Source: JACDAE01 sp963717195 (GTDB lineage: Bacteria; Chloroflexota; Ktedonobacteria; Ktedonobacterales; Ktedonobacteraceae). From it: a stretch of DNA of 64,000 nucleotides. The notes beneath the pieces were generated by a model. That model saw nothing but the letters and a program-made list of their open reading frames with translations, made no database searches and was not told where the DNA came from. The DNA lies in the NCBI GenBank assembly GCA_963717195.1, contig CAVQVR010000013.1, forward strand, positions 261,843-325,842, in the 5' to 3' direction. Below are positions 51,289 to 60,562 of the stretch, piece by piece (within the stretch, counting starts at the first letter, position 1; each line of letters begins with the position of its first letter). The position numbers and the translations under genes were made by a program.

Positions 51289-52439
51289 TTCTTTCTGTGA
51301 AAATTTTTTAGAAAAGAAGAATCGATACTCGAGGGCACCTCATCCATGACGTTCAGGTCTCCCGTTTCAAGCAGGTCATCGCTGTTCTGAGCAGAGAAGT
51401 CTCCTTTGAAGAGTGTCAGGTCTTCTGATTGCGGTATCGTTCCGGTTCGCAGGTCTCCCTTTTTGAGCGACTGGTCTTCCGGTTGTACCTCACCAACACG
51501 CAACAGGTCTCCCTTTTTGAGCAACAGGTCTTCCAGGTATGTCTCACCAATACGCAGCAGGTCTCCCTTTTTGAGCAACTGGTCCTCCGGTTGTGTCTTC
51601 CCCATGCGTGGTAGGTCTCCCTCTTCGTGCGACCGGTCTCCCGGTTGCTTCACAGTCACAGGGAGGTCTCCTTTTCCTGCTGATTGGTCTCCCTGCAGTG
51701 CTTCCGGGTCTTCCCAGAAGGAGGGTTGGTCTCCTTGCAACGACCAGCACAAGGAGACTGGTGTCGCATTGATCGCTGCTGGCAGGTCTCCTTGCGGGTA
51801 CTTTTCCAAGTGGACTACGATCTCCATGATTTCGTCGTGAAGCGCCTGCCGTTCGATGCGGCTGACCCGCTTTTTCTGCAAAAGATGGGCGGTACGAGCC
51901 AACAAACCATGAACAGGATTCTCTTGCACCCAGGTCTCCTGAGATGCGTGGAGTGGGAGATGATACAGAATACGGTAGCGATCACGAACAAAGCGTGCGA
52001 GATACTGTTGCTTCTTTCTTCCCTGGCTTACGAGCGCATTGAGCCGTTCCAGGATCTCTGAAGATGGTTGATAAGGGGTCAATGGGAGAGAGAGTTCGGT
52101 GGCAGAGCGCCGCTGTCTTCCTGTACGGGAATGCGTCAGGAGACCGAGCGTCTGATACAGTTTGATATAGCGTAACAGGGTATCTTTCCCGCATCCCAAC
52201 TGTTGAGCGAATGTCGCCAGATTTTGACAATGAAGGACGGCGACATCGACCAGACCCCAGGTGGGCAATGTCCGCTGAACAATCCCCGCCGAAGCAAGGA
52301 TCGCCAGCAGAATTTTCATGCCAGTTTGTCCTGGAAAGAGTCTGGTCATGGTTTCCCATGTTGGATCAAGAGCGGGCAATGATTGACCCACGGTGCTGTA
52401 TTCAGTGGGATAAGGAAACGGCATTCCTGGTATCGTCAT
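51168..52439 (-). CDS. Helix-turn-helix protein with 18-residue tandem repeats
   Basis: 423 residues from the ATG at 52439 (GGAGAAAAGC upstream). The N-terminal ~150 residues look like a wHTH/replication-initiator-type domain (NLATFAQQLGCGKDTLLRYIKLYQTLGLL). Between 51421 and 51690 the DNA repeats every 54 bp, giving units such as GDLLRIGETYLEDLLLKK, about five copies with a GDL/EDQ alternation. The last ~60 residues are Ser/Asn-rich. Probably the DNA-binding and replication or regulation protein of the island. Confidence 0.65.
   Translation of the reverse strand: MTIPGMPFPYPTEYSTVGQSLPALDPTWETMTRLFPGQTGMKILLAILASAGIVQRTLPTWGLVDVAVLHCQNLATFAQQLGCGKDTLLRYIKLYQTLGLLTHSRTGRQRRSATELSLPLTPYQPSSEILERLNALVSQGRKKQQYLARFVRDRYRILYHLPLHASQETWVQENPVHGLLARTAHLLQKKRVSRIERQALHDEIMEIVVHLEKYPQGDLPAAINATPVSLCWSLQGDQPSFWEDPEALQGDQSAGKGDLPVTVKQPGDRSHEEGDLPRMGKTQPEDQLLKKGDLLRIGETYLEDLLLKKGDLLRVGEVQPEDQSLKKGDLRTGTIPQSEDLTLFKGDFSAQNSDDLLETGDLNVMDEVPSSIDSSFLKNFHRKNWNSSQKSVNNGLEVSKNSPRKQSPISRFWTVPNMRPPTI
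51421..51690 (-). repeat. 54-bp tandem repeats inside the HTH gene
   Basis: Anchors aggtct at 51451, 51505, 51559, 51613 and 51664: spacing 54, 54, 54 and 51 bp. All multiples of three, so the frame is kept. Each unit encodes 18 residues with two GDL or EDQ turns. Confidence 0.9.
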
Positions 52440-52570
52440 AGCTTTTCTCCACGCTCCAAATTGAGACACGGTTGTCACAACTTTTGCACAGTGCTTGTTG
52501 ACGGAGAGTTATTGGATAGACTGTACTAAAAAGAGCAAATATAGCGTACGGCTATCGGGTCATGCGCTTG

Positions 52571-53041
52571 TCATATATCTGCTTGATCTGATAGCCTCTC
52601 CGTTTTGGCTTCTTTGGACCCACGCCTTAGAACATAGCCTCTATTTCGCATGCGAGAAATAGTCATATCAAATTTGCTTATTTTCCTTCGCAGCCTTTCT
52701 ATGCCATTTGCAATTGGCATCGTGACCTCCTGCACTCCAACATAGATATCTTCTCGCTCAAGTCGTTTATAATGGAGAGATAAGTCGACCAAATAGCCTT
52801 GTGCCAGGAGAGAATCTGGCGCATCATATGGATAGAAATGCACAAGAGAAAGAAGAAGATGGGCTTCTGTATGGCTCAATCGTGCTACCTGTGTTCCCGC
52901 ATCACTATTGAGAACAAGGCATCTGTTCTCAAGATCGAAAGCGATCCTTTCGCCATCTTTCAATAAAGGAGCAAATTTGTAATCTATCGACTGTTGACGC
53001 GGGCTATACATCGATTTTTGTTCCGGTATCGTATTCATCAT
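52571..53041 (-). CDS. Stand-alone OmpR/PhoB-type winged-helix regulator
   Basis: About 156 residues from the ATG at 53041 (GGAGGAAAG upstream). The C-terminal ~95 residues match the response-regulator DNA-binding fold: LSHTEAHLLLSLVHFYPYDA, then NGIERLRRKISKF and RMRNRGYVLRR. No receiver domain. It lies at the far side of the island, likely as its regulator. ATGTTACAT-type repeats lie ~215 bp upstream. Confidence 0.75.
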   Translation of the reverse strand: MMNTIPEQKSMYSPRQQSIDYKFAPLLKDGERIAFDLENRCLVLNSDAGTQVARLSHTEAHLLLSLVHFYPYDAPDSLLAQGYLVDLSLHYKRLEREDIYVGVQEVTMPIANGIERLRRKISKFDMTISRMRNRGYVLRRGSKEAKTERLSDQADI

Positions 53042-53080
53042 TCTGTCTTTCCTCCTCGAAAAAACAAGAAATAGCGACAC

Positions 53081-53864
53081 TCTATTCTATCGGTTCTTTG
53101 AATCCTGGCCTCATGCCGTTTCTTCTTTGCTTTCCAAAGGATCTCGTTCTTTCCTTGAGAACGTTTCTTCCCTCCAGTTCTACGTCCGCTGTTTGCTTGA
53201 TCTCTTTTCTCTGCTTGCTTCGAGTATGCCTGATCGATAGGCAAAAAGTAAATAACAAATGTTACATCTTGAAATGTTACATGAGATGTTACTTTCGTTG
53301 TTTGTCATAGAGCCAATCATTGCTCTCTTCGCAGAGTGGTGATATGGTAAGTAATGTCTTCTCCAGTACCTTTCAGGAGGAGGGCAATCTCTTACGTTGG
53401 TGAGAGTCAAGCCATTGTGGAAAATTGGGAAGGAATGCAAAGACAGTGAATGATGCGAAAAAAACCTTTTCCGGAGAAATAAAGAAAAATGGCGAAGAAT
53501 GCAATTACCGTCTTTGCGTGGAATCGATGCGGGTTTATATCATGCAGTATCTCGCTTCCCCCACATATGACTTCTTCATATGTGCTCCAGAAAAGGAGTG
53601 CCGAGGGCGGTCTTATCAATCTGAGGGTAGAAATGCATCCTCTGAGAGAGCAACCAACAATTCAGCGCTTTCTTTTATCCAGAGGAGACAAAGCCGTGGG
53701 AGTTGTAGGAATGTGGCATCATGGAGTAGAAGAACTCTTCTACGGACAAAATATGCACGGCCAGACGCTCCTTCGATCATTGCGTCATCGTCATGATGAC
53801 ACTATCGAGCGAGGCTTGTACTGGCTCTGTATGAATATTTTGCTCTGGTCACCGTCTTGAGTGT
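53081..53864. other. Gap with repeats and possible gene remnants
   Basis: No confident gene. ATGTTACAT repeats occur at 53259-53267 and 53274-53282, with a shorter ATGTTAC at 53286-53292; they could be iterons or regulator sites. A plus-strand frame 53489-53860 encodes up to 123 residues ending YWLCMNILLWSPS, but its codon use is poor, it has no ribosome-binding site at the first ATG and nothing homologous is recognised. It is listed here only as a possible decayed gene. Confidence 0.35.
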
Positions 53865-54722
53865 TTATATTTTCTGTCCGAAAATACTGTAGAAGTGCCA
53901 GAATCCGACAAATTTTTCGGTGCTCTCGGGAGTCTCGATGCCGTATCGCATATCCTTGAGAAATTGTTGATAGCACTCGTTTGCCTCTTGTTCAGTCGCC
54001 ACATTCCATTTCACCAGAAAAGGGCGCAAGTTCGCGAGCAGAATACGGTAATCTTCATATGCGAGTCGATACCCCTCTGTCCCATGGGATATGTCGATAA
54101 TATGATGTTTTTGCGATTGAATCTGGAAATGAGCACGCTCAAACATCCATGGCAATCGAGGGATCACACCGAGTTGATCCCCATAGAAACCCGCGCCAGC
54201 CCGTTGGAGTGCGAGTGAGCCTAAGATATGGTACTGATGCATGGCTGTGCTATTCGTCATAATATTTGCGTCCTCCTGAATAATGCGAAGGAAGCCGCCA
54301 GGTCGCAGGAGACGCCAGCACTCTTGTATCAATCTTGGCCATAAATCGCGCGTCATAAATGCATAAATTAATGATGCATTTATGAGATCGAAGGAATTAT
54401 CAGCATATGGAAGTGGTAAGTGCGTCGCATCTTTTACCTCGAAGGTTACATTTTCTTGTTTATCTTGATATGCCTTGGCACTCGCAAAACGGATCATGCG
54501 TTCACTCAGGTCAATACCGCACATTTCTATCTGCGGATGTTTTCTTGCTACTTCCAATGCCCATTGTCCAGGACCACAGGCAATATCCAGAACCTGATGA
54601 ATTCCATGAAAGTCAGGATGCTCCGATAGAACTCCCCCAAATTTTTTCATGAGAAAATAGCTCTGATCTTGAAGCCGATTTATCTCTTCTACATCTTCTG
54701 GGTCAACATAATATTGAGACAA
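53865..54722 (-). CDS. Class I SAM-dependent methyltransferase
   Basis: 285 residues, start TTG at 54722 with GGAGGG 8 nt upstream. VLDIACGPGQWALEVAR is motif I (SAM loop), CGIDLSERMIRFA motif II, and FDLINASLIYAFM and RPGGFLRIIQED motifs IV-V of the UbiE/COQ5-like group. A small-molecule substrate is likely. It lies 16 bp after the unknown gene upstream on the same strand, so the two form a pair. Confidence 0.87.
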   Translation of the reverse strand: MSQYYVDPEDVEEINRLQDQSYFLMKKFGGVLSEHPDFHGIHQVLDIACGPGQWALEVARKHPQIEMCGIDLSERMIRFASAKAYQDKQENVTFEVKDATHLPLPYADNSFDLINASLIYAFMTRDLWPRLIQECWRLLRPGGFLRIIQEDANIMTNSTAMHQYHILGSLALQRAGAGFYGDQLGVIPRLPWMFERAHFQIQSQKHHIIDISHGTEGYRLAYEDYRILLANLRPFLVKWNVATEQEANECYQQFLKDMRYGIETPESTEKFVGFWHFYSIFGQKI

Positions 54723-54738
54723 TGCTTTTCCCTCCTTT

Positions 54739-55542
54739 TTAATATGCAGATACGCGCCCTTCCGCCAAATCTGTTAATGCGACACGTACTATTCTTTGCT
54801 GTTTGTCCACATTGAATGAACCATTATTAAGCAGATTGGCATATCTGGGCAACCAGGCAACGATTTCATCTTTTGACACATTATAGTATGTTTCTCCGTG
54901 AAGCGTTTCTGCGTGCGCGAAGCGAATTGCGCCGAAAAACTTTCCTTCGAGAGCGTTGGAGAGGAGTATCCAATGACTATCCCATGCTGCTCCTGCCCAG
55001 GGTGTCCAGAGCAGGGTTGCAGCATGAGGAAGCCGCTCGATCTCATTCATCGGAACGCGGTAAACCTGTTCGCCAGGAGCATCCTGTGCAAAACACACCC
55101 AGGGAGCTACGTCAGATGGGAGAGAATCATAAAGAAGCCTGCTCCCTTCCAGCATCATGCGCATGATGTAGACGGCAGCTCCACTATCAGGTGTTGGCTG
55201 TCCCTTCCTGGTGTTGCGAATGAATCCATTGGCCACCCACTGGTTAAACGTTTTAGGGGGAATCGGTTGCTTATTTGGGGTATACTGTCCTAAGTTTTCA
55301 CGCAACCACTGCGTCGTATAGCGTAATCGGTGAGGCGATTGACGGTCTTCTCTATTTCGAACAAAACTATCCATGTAGGTATACACATACCGGCGTTTTT
55401 CTTGAAGTTCTTCTAAAAAGCAACTCAATTCTTGACAACCCACTGAAGACCTGTTCATCCAGGAACGAAAAAGATGTTGTGCCATTGGAACGGGAAGAGG
55501 GGCGACATCAGCAAATAGCTCTTCTGGCAATACAATGTCCAT
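54739..55542 (-). CDS. Unknown protein with a possible helix-turn-helix core
   Basis: About 267 residues from the ATG at 55542 (GGAG 11 nt upstream). The middle region PPKTFNQWVANGFI...GQPTPDSGAAVYIMRMMLEG could be a MerR/HTH-like fold; the rest is unfamiliar, with many Trp and Pro. Divergent from the NB-ARC gene, sharing a 430-bp spacer. Co-directional with the methyltransferase. Confidence 0.55.
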   Translation of the reverse strand: MDIVLPEELFADVAPLPVPMAQHLFRSWMNRSSVGCQELSCFLEELQEKRRYVYTYMDSFVRNREDRQSPHRLRYTTQWLRENLGQYTPNKQPIPPKTFNQWVANGFIRNTRKGQPTPDSGAAVYIMRMMLEGSRLLYDSLPSDVAPWVCFAQDAPGEQVYRVPMNEIERLPHAATLLWTPWAGAAWDSHWILLSNALEGKFFGAIRFAHAETLHGETYYNVSKDEIVAWLPRYANLLNNGSFNVDKQQRIVRVALTDLAEGRVSAY

Positions 55543-55596
55543 TACCGTAATTTCTCCTCGTGAGTCCATTTTAACCAAAAAAATACTTGCTGGCAA

Positions 55597-55971
55597 GGTC
55601 GTTTTTCTGAGAACCGTATTAAGAAAATATAAAGATGCACAAGATACGTGTATTTTAGGGCAAATGATAGTACCTTTATCAGTATTAATTATTTATAATA
55701 CTGATGGGTAAATACCTCTTTGTTGCTTATTGATGGATGGTTCTCATTTCGTCTCTACGAAGATTTCGCAAAATTGATATTGGGATTCGGATGGCACAAC
55801 AACATCTTTTATCGTTATTGACTATTGAAATGAGAGAGCAAAGGGTCATTGGAACAGAAGTATACTGAAGATCGGAAGATGGCGAACCACTGTCTCACTG
55901 AAGAGATGAGTCTCCTCTTGTGACTCACCTCTCATCTGCTCCAATACCTTGAGCTCTCTTCGCCGGAGCGA
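55597..55971. promoter_or_regulatory. Divergent control region
   Basis: About 375 bp between the divergent unknown gene and the NB-ARC gene. An 11-bp inverted repeat with one mismatch, ATTGGAACAGA (55848-55858) and TCTGCTCCAAT (55935-55945), lies just before the NB-ARC start. Possible autoregulatory site for its HTH domain. Confidence 0.4.
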
Positions 55972-55977
55972 TTGAAT

Positions 55978-58536
55978 ATGGTGAACCCAGGACAAAATGT
56001 GCTTTTGAAAAAAGCACGACAGGCAAACGGGTGGACTCAGAAGGAGTTGGCAGAGCACTTAGGAGTGATCACCATCACGGTAGGACGTTGGGAACGAGGA
56101 GATGCAGCACCCACCCGCCAAAATATCGCTGTACTTTCCCAAATCTTTCGAATGACGCCTCAGCAATTGGGATTCCTTTCCGAAGCCCCTCCCCGGGAAT
56201 CTCCTTCAGATGAGCATTTCTCCATCTTTGATCCGATGATTCCCCCTCCTTCACGTATTCCTCTCATCGGACGTGATGAAATGCTTTCCAAAATCAAGAT
56301 GCAGTTTCTAGTAAAGGACACTACTCCCACTCAGGTTGCGTTCAATGGCTTACCAGGAACGGGCAAAACAGCATTGGCAATATCTCTCACATATGATCCT
56401 GCTATCCGTGAGCATTTCTCAGATGGCATCTTGTGGGCAGGCATGGGACCAACAGCCAACAACGTAGAAGGCATCCTTTCTCGCTGGTGCCGTCTTTTCA
56501 GGGTTGATACGAATAGTTTGGGTGCCTCCAACCAGCGTGAAATATGGGCACGCACACTGAGAGATTTAATCGGCCAGCGTCAATTCCTCATTGTGCTGGA
56601 TGACGCCTGGAATCTGGATGATGCACTTGCATTGAAAGTAGGTGGGGAGCGTTGTGCATATGTCCTTACGACACGTCGCCCCGCGTTGGCAGCCGCATTT
56701 GCACAGGAGGCAGCAATCCAGATAGCTGAATTAGATGAGGAGGAGAGCCTTGACCTCCTTCAACATCTCGCACCAGAAATCACCAACACAAGTATAGAGA
56801 CTAGGTGTCTACTGGTACATGCTACTGGTATGCTTCCCCTGGCATTGACGCTGGCTGGCAAATATGTACATACGCAAGCCTATCAGCGTCCCCAGCGTCG
56901 TTTGCAGGTTGCGATTGAACGGTTGCTCAATGCGAGCGAGCGTGTGAGATTGAGCCAACCTATAGCTCTTGTTGAACGTCATCCAAGCTTACCTGACTCA
57001 TCCCTATCCTTGTATAGGTTAATTGCTGTCAGTGATGAACATCTTGATCCTCTCACACAAGCAGCTTTACGAGCGCTTTCGGTCTTTCCTCCCAAACCCA
57101 ATACCTTTTCCGAAGAGGCGGCGATTGCTGTTGCGGCATGTACCATAGAGACGCTGGATATATTAACCGATGCTGGATTACTAGAAAGCAATGAAGTTGA
57201 CCGCTATACTCTGCACCAGACTATTGCTGATTATGCTCGTACAAATCAGATCGATGCCCTGGCAACTGAACGGTTAGTCTCCTATATCACTCCTTTTGTG
57301 GAAGCATATACAACAGATAATGAAATCCTTGAGCAGGACAGAGACAATGTGCTCACTGCACTGGATCTCGCACATGGTACAGAAAAGCAAGAAGACCTGG
57401 CGCGGATAGCTTGTGCATTCGCGCCCTTTCTTCTTTCCCATGGCCTTTATGATCAGGCAAAGATTCATCTCCAGCGAGCCTATGAGGTGACCGGCGCGAG
57501 AGGCGACAATCAGAACAGGACAAGAGTGCTTGATCACCTCGGAATGATCGCTCAGAAGCAAGGGGAGTACCAGCAAGCGACTGCGTATTATCAAGAAGGA
57601 TTGGTCCTTGCACGCAACATTGGCATTCTAGAACAAATTTGTGAATTGCTCTCCAACCTTGGGTGGGTCACAGCGAAACGCGGTCTCTATGCCGAAGCAC
57701 AAGCCTATGCACAAGAAGGGCTGGACATGCTTGATCAGATCAACGACCATGACCATCGATGTAAACTCCTCACAATCCTTGGAGTGGTTGCAGATAATAG
57801 AGGAGAGTTTATTCAGGCAGAAAAATATTACCGAGAAGGGCTCATTCTTGCGTTGCAGAACAATGATAAAGAACAGCAATGTATTATCTTAAATGACCTT
57901 GGGGTAAATGCTTCTGAGCAAGGCTTGTGGAAAGAGGCGTTTCAATTTTATCAAGAAGTTCGACAACTAGCTATTCAGATGAAACACCTGGAATGGCATT
58001 GTCTGGCACTTTTAAACCTCTCCACGTATTATATAGTACAAGAAGATTATGCTTCTGCTAGCCAATATAACGAAGAAGCACTCCATTTTACCAGGCAACT
58101 CGGGCAACGTGAGTGGGAATGTTTTGCACTGATCATTCAAGGAGCTCTCGCTTTAAGGGGAAAGAAAAACTATGATCAGGCAAAGGTATTGTTACAAGAA
58201 GGGTTGGCTCTGGCCGCTGAGATAGAGAAACCCCATTACGTTTGTGATGCGCTCAAGTTTTTGGGCGATCTGGCTCTTGAATGTCAAAGGATAGAGGAGG
58301 CAGCAACATTCTATGCTCAAATGGGGCAATTCATTCCATCAGGCCATAAAGGGCTCAACGCTGAGAATTTGTATCGCCTGGGGCTCGTTGCTGCTGCCCG
58401 TCAAGAGACGCAGGAAGCGAAAAATCTTGGAAAGGCTGCTTTTGCAATTTTCCAGGAAATAGGCCATAGGAGCAAAGATGAGGTTCGTCAATGGGTTGCG
58501 ATGGATTGTCCACCGTCGCTCCCCATTTCTATCTAG
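55978..58536 (+). CDS. XRE-HTH / NB-ARC / TPR STAND regulator, second paralog
   Basis: About 852 residues from the ATG at 55978 (GGAG 9 nt upstream). XRE domain (KKARQANGWTQKELAEHLG, VGRWERGDAAPT), NB-ARC with NGLPGTGKTAL, LIVLDDAWNLDD, YVLTTRRPALA and GMLPLALTLAGKY, then about nine TPR units (for example YQQATAYYQEGLVLAR). Same design as the 42545 gene, and the shared motifs (ALRALSVFPPKPNTFSEEAA) are nearly identical, so they are paralogs. Likely a ligand-switched transcription regulator. Confidence 0.88.
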   Translation: MVNPGQNVLLKKARQANGWTQKELAEHLGVITITVGRWERGDAAPTRQNIAVLSQIFRMTPQQLGFLSEAPPRESPSDEHFSIFDPMIPPPSRIPLIGRDEMLSKIKMQFLVKDTTPTQVAFNGLPGTGKTALAISLTYDPAIREHFSDGILWAGMGPTANNVEGILSRWCRLFRVDTNSLGASNQREIWARTLRDLIGQRQFLIVLDDAWNLDDALALKVGGERCAYVLTTRRPALAAAFAQEAAIQIAELDEEESLDLLQHLAPEITNTSIETRCLLVHATGMLPLALTLAGKYVHTQAYQRPQRRLQVAIERLLNASERVRLSQPIALVERHPSLPDSSLSLYRLIAVSDEHLDPLTQAALRALSVFPPKPNTFSEEAAIAVAACTIETLDILTDAGLLESNEVDRYTLHQTIADYARTNQIDALATERLVSYITPFVEAYTTDNEILEQDRDNVLTALDLAHGTEKQEDLARIACAFAPFLLSHGLYDQAKIHLQRAYEVTGARGDNQNRTRVLDHLGMIAQKQGEYQQATAYYQEGLVLARNIGILEQICELLSNLGWVTAKRGLYAEAQAYAQEGLDMLDQINDHDHRCKLLTILGVVADNRGEFIQAEKYYREGLILALQNNDKEQQCIILNDLGVNASEQGLWKEAFQFYQEVRQLAIQMKHLEWHCLALLNLSTYYIVQEDYASASQYNEEALHFTRQLGQREWECFALIIQGALALRGKKNYDQAKVLLQEGLALAAEIEKPHYVCDALKFLGDLALECQRIEEAATFYAQMGQFIPSGHKGLNAENLYRLGLVAAARQETQEAKNLGKAAFAIFQEIGHRSKDEVRQWVAMDCPPSLPISI

Positions 58537-58557
58537 TAACCGAGGAGAGATATGGAC

Positions 58558-59214
58558 TCATATGATACTGTTCAGGAAATTATAAAACGTGTGGACAATC
58601 ACGCTGGACCATAAAGAACCAGAAATTTCAAGAACAATACAGGCAAGAATTCCCACAAGAAAGATCAGGATCATCTCGAAAAGGATCTGAGAAAAGGATT
58701 GTCCTGTGCTCATCCAGAGAGGAATGTGAATACAGACAAAAAGAAGGGTGGAAAGAAGTATTGCCCAGACAACACCGAACCAGGATTGCAATTTTTGAAA
58801 TAAAAGACCACGGAAAGGAATCTCTTCCATCAAGCCAACCAGGAGAATCACGTTAACCCAGGTATCGAGACTCTGAGAAAGATGGAAGGGGTAGCGCAGA
58901 AGATTGCCTACCTCCAGAGCGATCACGAAAATGCATCCAAACAGCCCCCAGGCCAATCCTTTCAGAGGATGCGTAGTCAGCTTGAGATACATGAGAGGGT
59001 TTTGATGCTCCACAAACTGAATATAAAGGAAGGTAGGGATAATCCAAAAAAGCAGTTTCCAGATGGGTTCAATCAACACTGCCCCTGGTCCGCTCAGGTG
59101 TTGGGCTACATAGGGTGCAATGACGAAATCGCGCACAATTGCTGAGGCAAATAATAAAAGGATAGAGGCGATGAGCCAGGAAACTTCCTGTGCCTTACTT
59201 TTTACGACAAACAT
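58558..59214 (-). CDS. CPBP-family intramembrane metalloprotease (CAAX protease-like)
   Basis: 218 residues, GGGAGCG before the ATG. Six or more TM helices. LMEEIPFRGLLF is the EExxxR active-site motif; LLFVCIHIPLW carries the first His motif, and the last helix follows. The family includes Rce1-like proteases and bacteriocin-immunity proteins. It stands alone, convergent with the NB-ARC gene. Confidence 0.85.
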   Translation of the reverse strand: MFVVKSKAQEVSWLIASILLLFASAIVRDFVIAPYVAQHLSGPGAVLIEPIWKLLFWIIPTFLYIQFVEHQNPLMYLKLTTHPLKGLAWGLFGCIFVIALEVGNLLRYPFHLSQSLDTWVNVILLVGLMEEIPFRGLLFQKLQSWFGVVWAILLSTLLFVCIHIPLWMSTGQSFSQILFEMILIFLVGILACIVLEISGSLWSSVIVHTFYNFLNSII

Positions 59215-59491
59215 GATGCGCTCCCTTTTCGTTCTTTCAAGGTTGACGGATATCTGGGGAACATCCAGTAGCTTCTATTGAGTACCATAGCAAGGCGAAT
59301 AGCAAGATGACAAGTGTTTGTAGAGAGGATAGGACGATTGGTTGCCTATATGACGCATTTTTGTCGTATGGCACATAGCGATGAATGCTCCCCTGAGATA
59401 GTGACCAGTCTTCACGTGTCAACTTTTGCGATGCTCATACCTCTTCGTTATACCCTTGTACTGGCTTCTTGTCTCTTCCACTTTTACTCAA

Positions 59492-59875
59492 CTATTTCTC
59501 CTGATGCTCGACCCACTGAGATCGCCAAGCAGGTGGCTCGAACGGATCGGCAAAGTACTGTGTCTCGTGGGCAACTTTGCCATCGCGAAACTCCATAATG
59601 CTGACGGTTTGCGTTGGCTGCTCGTTATAGCTGAGCACGTACTCGGTGATCCAGAGATCACCGCTGCCAAAGATGCGCTGGATGGTGAAGCCCAGCTTCG
59701 CCGGGTGGTGTCCGCGAAGGGCCTGAATGTTGTGGCGACCACGGATGCGCTCTCCCGACTGAGGATACTCGACGAGAACGTCGTCGAGATAGATCTCGTG
59801 TTCTGCTTCAATGTCACCAGCTGCGGAGGCTGCCCAGTGCCGATCCAGAGCTGTCCGAATTTCCTGGTTTTCCAT
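59492..59875 (-). CDS. SnoaL-like / NTF2-fold protein
   Basis: 127 residues from the ATG at 59875 (GAGGGAGAA just upstream); the frame continues to 60079 without a site. HWAASAAGDIEAEHEIYLDDVLVEYPQSGERIRGR and TVSIMEFRDGKVAHETQYFADPFEPP are characteristic of SnoaL-like polyketide-cyclase/ester-cyclase proteins. Cytoplasmic; substrate unknown. Confidence 0.85.
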   Translation of the reverse strand: MENQEIRTALDRHWAASAAGDIEAEHEIYLDDVLVEYPQSGERIRGRHNIQALRGHHPAKLGFTIQRIFGSGDLWITEYVLSYNEQPTQTVSIMEFRDGKVAHETQYFADPFEPPAWRSQWVEHQEK

Positions 59876-60147
59876 GGTTTCTCCCTCTTTAGCTCGTATA
59901 GAGCAACAGATATCTCCTGTGAAGATACCACAGAACGCTATGCGTATGAAAGCGAGAGATAGGTATCGACATTCTTTCTTGTTCGCGTCGTTCAACGACC
60001 GTTCAACAGAGGTGCTGGCGAATACCTTGAGAGGGCAAGCGCCAGAGCTATTGACGTCAATAGGGGGTTGTTGTCTCAAAAGAAGGCCAACCAGGCTAAT
60101 CCGTTGACCTCTTTGGGGACAAGAGATTGACTCATAAAAATCTGACC

Positions 60148-60562
60148 TTACAGGTGCAAGAGAGCTTCTGCATTGCCGTGGGCGATACGCTCTCTATCGG
60201 CAGGCGTGACGGGGATCTGCTCCAGGAACGCGCGGGCCTGCGCCATCGAGGTGTAGAGATAGTCGGCGGAGAACATGATGCGCCCAACTCCAACCTGAAG
60301 CAACAGGTCGAGGAAGGTCGGAAGATAGTTGAAGCCGCTGAAGGTGTAGTGGAGATTCTCACGCAGGTACGCCCCTGCCGAATGGTGCAGACGAGTTGCT
60401 TGCGGCGGAAGAGTGGAGTCGAGCCGACTCAGCATGAAAGGGAGTCCTTCGCCTAGATGGCCTACGACCAACTGCAAGCCTGGATAGCGATCAAAAGCAC
60501 CGCTGAGGATGATGCGGATTATATTGCGAACGATGACTGGAAAGCAGGGAAAGCGGCGGGCT
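60148..60562 (-). pseudogene. Amidohydrolase_2 C-terminal remnant
   Basis: The frame is open from a TGA near 60563; upstream of the first ATG it reads IILSGAFDRYPGLQLVVGHLGEGLPF, the usual core of amidohydrolase-2 decarboxylases. The end has FSADYLYTSMAQARAFLEQIP and HGNAEALL. The N-terminal two thirds, with the metal-binding HxH, are missing. A truncated, probably dead gene. Confidence 0.7.

Noticed and set aside
51421..51690. CRISPR-like array
   Set aside because: Regular 54-bp spacing, but the units are coding, in frame, not separated by unique spacers, and no cas genes are near.
47019..53292. attL/attR pair for the island (AGCCATTG)
   Set aside because: Only an 8-base match, near 47030 and near 53410, no tRNA at either side. 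Not enough.
53425..53860. Plus-strand genes of 123 residues each in two frames
   Set aside because: The two frames overlap each other, have no supported start or family, and unusual composition. Left as a possible remnant only.
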